From an uncultured Lachnospiraceae bacterium (GTDB taxonomy: Bacteria > Bacillota > Clostridia > Lachnospirales > Lachnospiraceae): DNA of 34,893 nucleotides. The stretch spans positions 1 to 34,893 of the forward strand of contig CAMBAN010000020.1 of the NCBI GenBank assembly GCA_945864145.1, in the 5' to 3' direction. Made by a program: the position numbers and the translations under genes. The stretch's first letter is position 1, and each line of letters opens with the position of its first letter. A model generated the notes under the pieces. The model was given only the letters and a program-made list of their open reading frames with translations. It had not been told where the DNA came from and searched no databases. Shown here piece by piece: positions 30,746 to 34,893 of this stretch.

Positions 30746-32053
30746 ATGAATAAAAATGTATTTGCAAAAACACCACCAATGGGGTGGAACAGTTACGATT
30801 ATTATGACACAAGTGTCACAGAAGAAGAAGTAAGAGCCAATGCAAAATTCATGGCGGAGCATTTAAAACAATACGGCTGGGAATACATCGTCATTGACAT
30901 TCAATGGTATGCAAATGATGCAGGTACCAGACGAGCAGAGTATCAGTACATACCTTTTGGCAATACCCAAATGGATGAGTGGGGCAGATTTCAACCAAGT
31001 CCCAACAGATTTTCGTCTTCAGCAGATGGTACAGGCTTTAAAAAGCTGGCAGAGTATATCCATGAGCTTGGGCTAAAATTTGGTATTCATATTATGAGAG
31101 GTATTCCAAGAAAGGCAGCAGAGAAACGCTGTCGCATTTTGGGAACGGAGTTTACTGCAAATGATGTGGCAGACCCTTCATCAATTTGTGGTTGGAATCC
31201 TGATATGTATGGGGTAAGAAATACAGAAGCCGGCCAGGCATACTATGATTCTCTGATTTCCATGTATGCAGGCTGGGGTGTGGATTTCATCAAATGTGAT
31301 GATATTTGCGACAGCTGGATGTATCGTGGAGAAAACTTTAATGGTTGGTTTGAAACCCAAATGCTTCATAAAGCAATTGAAAAATGCGGCAGACCGATTG
31401 TCTTGAGCCTGTCGCCGGGACCAGCGCATATTGATAGGGCATATCAGTATTGTCAAAATGCCAATATGTGGAGAATTACAGATGATTTTTGGGATAATTG
31501 GGAGTTACTCAAAAACATGTTCTGGCGTTGTGAAATGTGGCAGGATCATGTAAAAGAAGGCTGCTTTCCGGATTGTGATATGCTGCCATTAGGAAAACTT
31601 GGTAAGGGCTTTGGGAATGGAGAAAGAGACTGCAGCTTTACCAGGGAAGAACAAAAGACCATGATGACATTATGGTGCATGTTCCGTTCGCCTTTGATGT
31701 TAGGTGCAGAAATGACAAAGCTGGATGAGTGGACAATGTCACTTCTAACCAATAAAGAACTGCTTTCTCTTTTAGGAGAGAATCAGGAAGGCAGACAGTT
31801 AGTAAGAACGGATGAGTATGCCATTTGGAAAAATGTCAATCAAAAGACAAAGGAAATTGTGGTTGCATTCTTTAATCTGGCTGAGAAAGAGCAGGAACTT
31901 ACATTTTCTGTAGAGGATTTGCAGGAGAATCTGAAAAAAGACCATACCTATACTCTTGAGGAGCTATGGGAGCATGACAGCTTACAAACAGAAAAGGGAG
32001 AGATAAAGGTCACAGTTGAGCCGCATGGAGTTAAGGTATATCAGATAAAATAA
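30746..32053 (+). CDS. GH27-family alpha-galactosidase
   Basis: A 435-aa retaining glycoside hydrolase of clan GH-D. PPMGWNSYDYYD opens the TIM barrel. The proposed nucleophile is D185 in VDFIKCDDICDSW, and the acid/base is D247 in MWRITDDFWDNW, both at the family positions. A small beta-sandwich closes the protein (about 345-435). It should remove terminal alpha-galactose; family members acting on beta-L-arabinopyranose exist, so substrate is not certain. No signal peptide is present, so it works in the cytoplasm on imported oligosaccharides. AAAGGTGG precedes the ATG, and the gene has its own promoter and terminator. Confidence 0.9.
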   Translation: MNKNVFAKTPPMGWNSYDYYDTSVTEEEVRANAKFMAEHLKQYGWEYIVIDIQWYANDAGTRRAEYQYIPFGNTQMDEWGRFQPSPNRFSSSADGTGFKKLAEYIHELGLKFGIHIMRGIPRKAAEKRCRILGTEFTANDVADPSSICGWNPDMYGVRNTEAGQAYYDSLISMYAGWGVDFIKCDDICDSWMYRGENFNGWFETQMLHKAIEKCGRPIVLSLSPGPAHIDRAYQYCQNANMWRITDDFWDNWELLKNMFWRCEMWQDHVKEGCFPDCDMLPLGKLGKGFGNGERDCSFTREEQKTMMTLWCMFRSPLMLGAEMTKLDEWTMSLLTNKELLSLLGENQEGRQLVRTDEYAIWKNVNQKTKEIVVAFFNLAEKEQELTFSVEDLQENLKKDHTYTLEELWEHDSLQTEKGEIKVTVEPHGVKVYQIK

Positions 32054-32070
32054 TAGAAAAGATACAGGGA

Positions 32071-32099
32071 AAAGTGAAGCGAATGTCTTCACTTTTTTT
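32071..32099 (+). terminator. Rho-independent terminator after the alpha-galactosidase gene
   Basis: AAAGTGAAG pairs with CTTCACTTT around a 7-nt loop, with a run of seven T at 32093-32099. Confidence 0.85.
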
Positions 32100-32127
32100 G
32101 TGTACTTTTTGATAATATTTAAGGAGA

Positions 32128-32155
32128 TTTACCGCTTTTACTTTGTTAGTATAAC
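32128..32155 (+). promoter_or_regulatory. Probable promoter of the SGNH esterase gene
   Basis: TTTACC (32128-32133), 16-nt spacer, TATAAC (32150-32155), 30 bp before the start codon. A GGGAGG ribosome site follows. Confidence 0.5.
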
Positions 32156-32184
32156 CTTAGAAATATAATGGGAGGGATTATATC

Positions 32185-33891
32185 ATGAGAGGACCAGTAG
32201 CACCAAAAGACCCGGTAAAAAAAAGACCGTTTTTCTATATTTTGCAGGATCAGGACATTTTTGCAGCACCGACAAAAGAAGGGAAAGGCGTGCAATTTAT
32301 TTATCAAAATGACGGACGAATGATTACCAGCGCAAAAATCAATGGAAATCTTACAGATGACGCAATGTTACAGCTGTTAAAGACAACGGAGGGATTTCGA
32401 AAGCTTGTTGCAGCAATTGGCGTTTCTGTTACAGAGGAAACAGGCAAAGAGTATGTGAACTTTGTCTATCAGATGTATGGAAAAACAGACCCTTATCAGT
32501 CAGGCACAAGCATCGAGAGAAAAATCCTTGCAAATGGAGCAGAGGAAATCATAGAGCTTTCTGAGATTGCGTGGTCTGAGGATGACGATGAACCGGGACA
32601 GATTCGTTTTGAATTCGAAAAAAGTGAAATTCAGGCAAGTGCGAATGTACGCTTCTATGTAAAGGAAGGATTTCAGGTACCGGATGTCATAGAGAAAGAA
32701 AAGGTGGAAACAGACACACCAGATTATCAGGCTATGATAGCACGTTCACTGATGCAGCCTGGTAATCCTGCAAGAATAAAAAAAGCAATTAACAAAGCAA
32801 AAAAGGGAGAGGACGTAACCATTGCTTATATTGGCGGCTCTATCACACAGGGAGCAGGCGCCGTACCAATTCATAAAATGTGTTATGCCTATCGTTCTTA
32901 TCAGGATTTTTGTAATACTTATGCGACCAAGGAAAATGTACATTTCATTAAAGCAGGTGTAGGAGGAACCCCTTCCGAGCTTGGTATGATTCGCTTTGAA
33001 AGGGATGTATTAAGAGACGGCTCTGTAACACCGGATATTGTTGTGGTTGAATTTGCTGTGAATGATGAAGGAGATGAGACAAAAGGAAGATGTTATGACA
33101 GTCTTGTCAGAAAAATACTTTCCCTTCCAAATGAACCGGCGGTTGTTTTATTGTTTGCGGTATTTGCAGATGATTTTAATTTGCAGGATAGATTGGAAGT
33201 TGTAGGAAAGACTTATGACTTGCCAATGGTAAGCATTAAGAATGCAGTCACAGAGCAGTTTACCTTGACCAAAGAAAATGGCAGAGTAGTTTCCAAAAAC
33301 AGATTCTTTTATGACAGATATCATCCAAGCAATACAGGACATATGATTATGAAGGATTGTCTGAACTATTTATGGCAGCAGGCAGAGAAAGCGCCTGCAC
33401 AGGAGGATACTACGAAAGCACTTTTACAGAAAAAGACAGCTATCGGAAAAGAATTTGAAAACGTACAGCTCTTTGACCGGAAAGCAGGCTGTGAGGCAGT
33501 AAAAAATGTGTATGCAGGCGATTTTTTTCATGTGGACAGTGTGTTACAGTGCGTAGAGATGGATGACAGACTGGAGCAGATACCACAATTTCCTGAAAAC
33601 TGGCATTATGATGGGACAGGTGAGAACAGACCATTTTGCATGGACGTACTTTGTAAAAGTCTCGTTATCGTACATAAAGATTCCAACGATATACATAGCG
33701 GAAAAATTGACTGTTTTGTAGATGGGAAAAAGGTAAAAACGATAGATCCATTGGAAATTGGTTGGACGCATTGCGGACCTGTGATATTGTTTGAAGAAGA
33801 GGAAGCCGCATTACATCATATAGAAATTTGTATGGCTCAAGGTGATGAAAAGAAAAAATCGACAATTCTTGGCTTTGGTATCGTCAGATGA
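32185..33891 (+). CDS. Three-part cytoplasmic SGNH/GDSL esterase, probably a carbohydrate acetylesterase
   Basis: A 568-aa protein. The N-terminal 185 residues (PFFYILQDQDIFAAP...) form an unassigned domain. The central part (about 195-400) is an SGNH hydrolase: nucleophile S219 in YIGGSITQG, the Gly block GVGGTPSELG, Asn in EFAVND and the D377/H380 pair in DRYHPSNTGH. The last 165 residues (ENVQLFDRKAG...) look like a beta-sandwich of the carbohydrate-binding kind. No signal peptide is present. Esterases of gut Lachnospiraceae with an SGNH core and a C-terminal binding-like domain deacetylate mannan or xylan oligosaccharides. That role is plausible here next to GH27 and GH3 enzymes, but the substrate is unproven. 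Confidence 0.85.
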   Translation: MRGPVAPKDPVKKRPFFYILQDQDIFAAPTKEGKGVQFIYQNDGRMITSAKINGNLTDDAMLQLLKTTEGFRKLVAAIGVSVTEETGKEYVNFVYQMYGKTDPYQSGTSIERKILANGAEEIIELSEIAWSEDDDEPGQIRFEFEKSEIQASANVRFYVKEGFQVPDVIEKEKVETDTPDYQAMIARSLMQPGNPARIKKAINKAKKGEDVTIAYIGGSITQGAGAVPIHKMCYAYRSYQDFCNTYATKENVHFIKAGVGGTPSELGMIRFERDVLRDGSVTPDIVVVEFAVNDEGDETKGRCYDSLVRKILSLPNEPAVVLLFAVFADDFNLQDRLEVVGKTYDLPMVSIKNAVTEQFTLTKENGRVVSKNRFFYDRYHPSNTGHMIMKDCLNYLWQQAEKAPAQEDTTKALLQKKTAIGKEFENVQLFDRKAGCEAVKNVYAGDFFHVDSVLQCVEMDDRLEQIPQFPENWHYDGTGENRPFCMDVLCKSLVIVHKDSNDIHSGKIDCFVDGKKVKTIDPLEIGWTHCGPVILFEEEEAALHHIEICMAQGDEKKKSTILGFGIVR

Positions 33892-33911
33892 AGAGATTTT
33901 GCAGATTTTTC

Positions 33912-33919
33912 GAACGTTC
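33912..33919 (+). promoter_or_regulatory. Possible operator upstream of the GH3 gene
   Basis: GAACGTTC is a perfect 8-bp palindrome with a central CG, flanked by TTTTC and TTGAAAA. Central-CG palindromes are typical of LacI-family operators. It lies about 28 bp upstream of the -10 box at 33948. This rests on shape alone. Confidence 0.25.
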
Positions 33920-33944
33920 TTGAAAAGACCTGACACTAAACAAA

Positions 33945-33953
33945 TGCTATACT
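33945..33953 (+). promoter_or_regulatory. Extended -10 promoter of the GH3 gene
   Basis: TGCTATACT (TG-N-TATACT), 45 bp before the GH3 start. TTGAAA (33920-33925) is 22 nt upstream, too far for a standard -35. Confidence 0.5.
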
Positions 33954-33998
33954 GCAAAAGACAGTGTATATTATATATAGAAGAAAGGTATTTGAGTT

Positions 33999-34893
33999 AT
34001 GGTGAACAGGATAGAGTATGCAGCAACAGCAAGAGCCGTAGCTGCACAGGGATGTGTATTATTAAAGAATGATAATCAGGCATTGCCACTGAAAAATCAG
34101 GCAAAAGTAGCAGTGTTTGGTATCAATGCTTTTCATTATTATAAGAGTGGTCTTGGCTCAGGTGGAATGGTAAATACAGAATACGTGGTTTCTGTTTTAG
34201 ATGCATTAAAGGCAGAACAAAGTGTTACAGTGGATGAAACACTTTTGCAGGTTTATGAAGACTGGATTGCTAAAAATCCCTTTGATGAGGGGCATGGATG
34301 GGGAACAACACCATGGTCACAGGAGGAAATGCCACTTACAGAAGAAATTGTAGCACAGGCAAAAGCAAGAAATGACATTGCTGTCATTATGATAGGAAGA
34401 ACGGCCGGCGAAGATCAGGATAATACAAAAGAAGAAAAGAGTTATCTTCTTTCTAAGAAAGAACGCAAGATGCTACAGCTTGTATGCAGTACCTTTGAAA
34501 AAACAGTTGTACTTTTAAACGTAGGCAATATCATTGACATGAAATGGGTAGCAGAATACAATCCAAGTGCTGTTATGTATATCTGGCAGGGCGGTCAGGA
34601 AGGTGGAAACGGCGTATTAGACGTATTAACAGGAAAAGTTTCTCCCTGTGGAAAACTGACAGATACCATTGCACAGAATGTGGAGGATTATCCTTCCAAT
34701 GCACAGTTTGGAGATCCGGATAAAAATTTCTATGAAGAGGATATTTATGTAGGATATCGTTATTTTTCCTCTACAAAGGAAACAAGAAAAAAGGTATTGT
34801 ATCCGTTTGGATTTGGTCTTTCCTATACAGATTTTACAATAGCAGGTAAACTGAAAGCGATAGAGAAAAATCAGGTGGTTGTAGAGGCTGTAG
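33999..34893 (+). CDS. GH3-family glycosidase in permuted domain order, 3' end outside window
   Basis: The first 298 codons of an open frame that runs off the window, so it is missing from the ORF track. It begins MVNRIEYAATARAVAAQGCV and continues LLKNDNQALPL, which in ordinary GH3 enzymes marks the start of the second (alpha/beta sandwich) domain. Further blocks of that domain follow: GRTAGEDQDN, QGGQEGGNGVLDVLTGKVSPCGKL and YPFGFGLSYTDF. The catalytic TIM barrel should therefore come afterwards, as in the inverted GH3 enzymes known from rumen Clostridia. The nucleophile region is not in view. No signal peptide is present. AGAAAGG precedes the ATG by about 10 nt. A beta-glucosidase role is likely but not fixed by the visible part. 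Confidence 0.88.
   Translation, partial: MVNRIEYAATARAVAAQGCVLLKNDNQALPLKNQAKVAVFGINAFHYYKSGLGSGGMVNTEYVVSVLDALKAEQSVTVDETLLQVYEDWIAKNPFDEGHGWGTTPWSQEEMPLTEEIVAQAKARNDIAVIMIGRTAGEDQDNTKEEKSYLLSKKERKMLQLVCSTFEKTVVLLNVGNIIDMKWVAEYNPSAVMYIWQGGQEGGNGVLDVLTGKVSPCGKLTDTIAQNVEDYPSNAQFGDPDKNFYEEDIYVGYRYFSSTKETRKKVLYPFGFGLSYTDFTIAGKLKAIEKNQVVVEAV

Overview
The window looks like chromosomal DNA of a low-GC Gram-positive anaerobe of the Clostridia, most likely a gut Lachnospiraceae. The grounds are AT-rich intergenic DNA with sigma-A-type promoters, strong AGGAGG-type ribosome sites, and family choices typical of that group (ArgC type 2, a permuted GH3, LysR/MATE/EAL variants, a very large secreted pectinase). 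Genus and species cannot be fixed from the sequence. All genes except one aldo/keto reductase lie on the + strand.

Layout. (1) 1-1676: 3' part of a group II intron with its reverse transcriptase/maturase and domains V and VI. A CGC catalytic triad, a short domain V and an endonuclease-less protein point to subgroup IIC. (2) 1745-5143: a metal-responsive Cd/Zn-type efflux operon: stand-alone HMA protein, P1B-2 ATPase without its own HMA domain, CadC-like ArsR repressor, and a tcdA-like tRNA-modification gene. It has an imperfect-palindrome operator just after the -10 box and a strong terminator. (3) 5266-10087: a copper operon: CsoR with its operator inside the promoter spacer, a membrane-tethered HMA protein, and CopA with an extra C-terminal HMA domain that has its own ribosome site and ATG. 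A LysR regulator and a NUDIX hydrolase follow closely. (4) 10110-14939: a membrane-anchored leucine-rich-repeat protein, a receiver/degenerate-GGDEF/EAL/PAS-like protein predicted to degrade c-di-GMP, and a subtilase without signal peptide. (5) 14972-21356: a tight five-gene operon: argC type 2, RsmF-like rRNA methyltransferase, two MATE exporters, a class I aminotransferase, then a terminator. (6) 21391-34893: plant-polysaccharide genes: a secreted 2643-residue protein joining a CE12-type rhamnogalacturonan acetylesterase and a PL11-type rhamnogalacturonan lyase with binding-type modules; the divergent aldo/keto reductase; a GH27 alpha-galactosidase; a three-part SGNH esterase; and the start of a GH3 enzyme in permuted domain order that runs off the window.

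How they work together. The two metal operons are complete sensor-chaperone-pump sets. In the glycan region the giant protein would deacetylate and cut rhamnogalacturonan I outside the cell, and the signal-peptide-less GH27, SGNH and GH3 enzymes would finish imported oligosaccharides inside. That division is inferred from signal peptides and gene families. The least explained items are the possible separate translation of a CopZ-like chaperone from the 3' end of copA, the binding-type module apparently nested inside an FN3 fold, and the unrecognised C-terminal domain of the giant protein.
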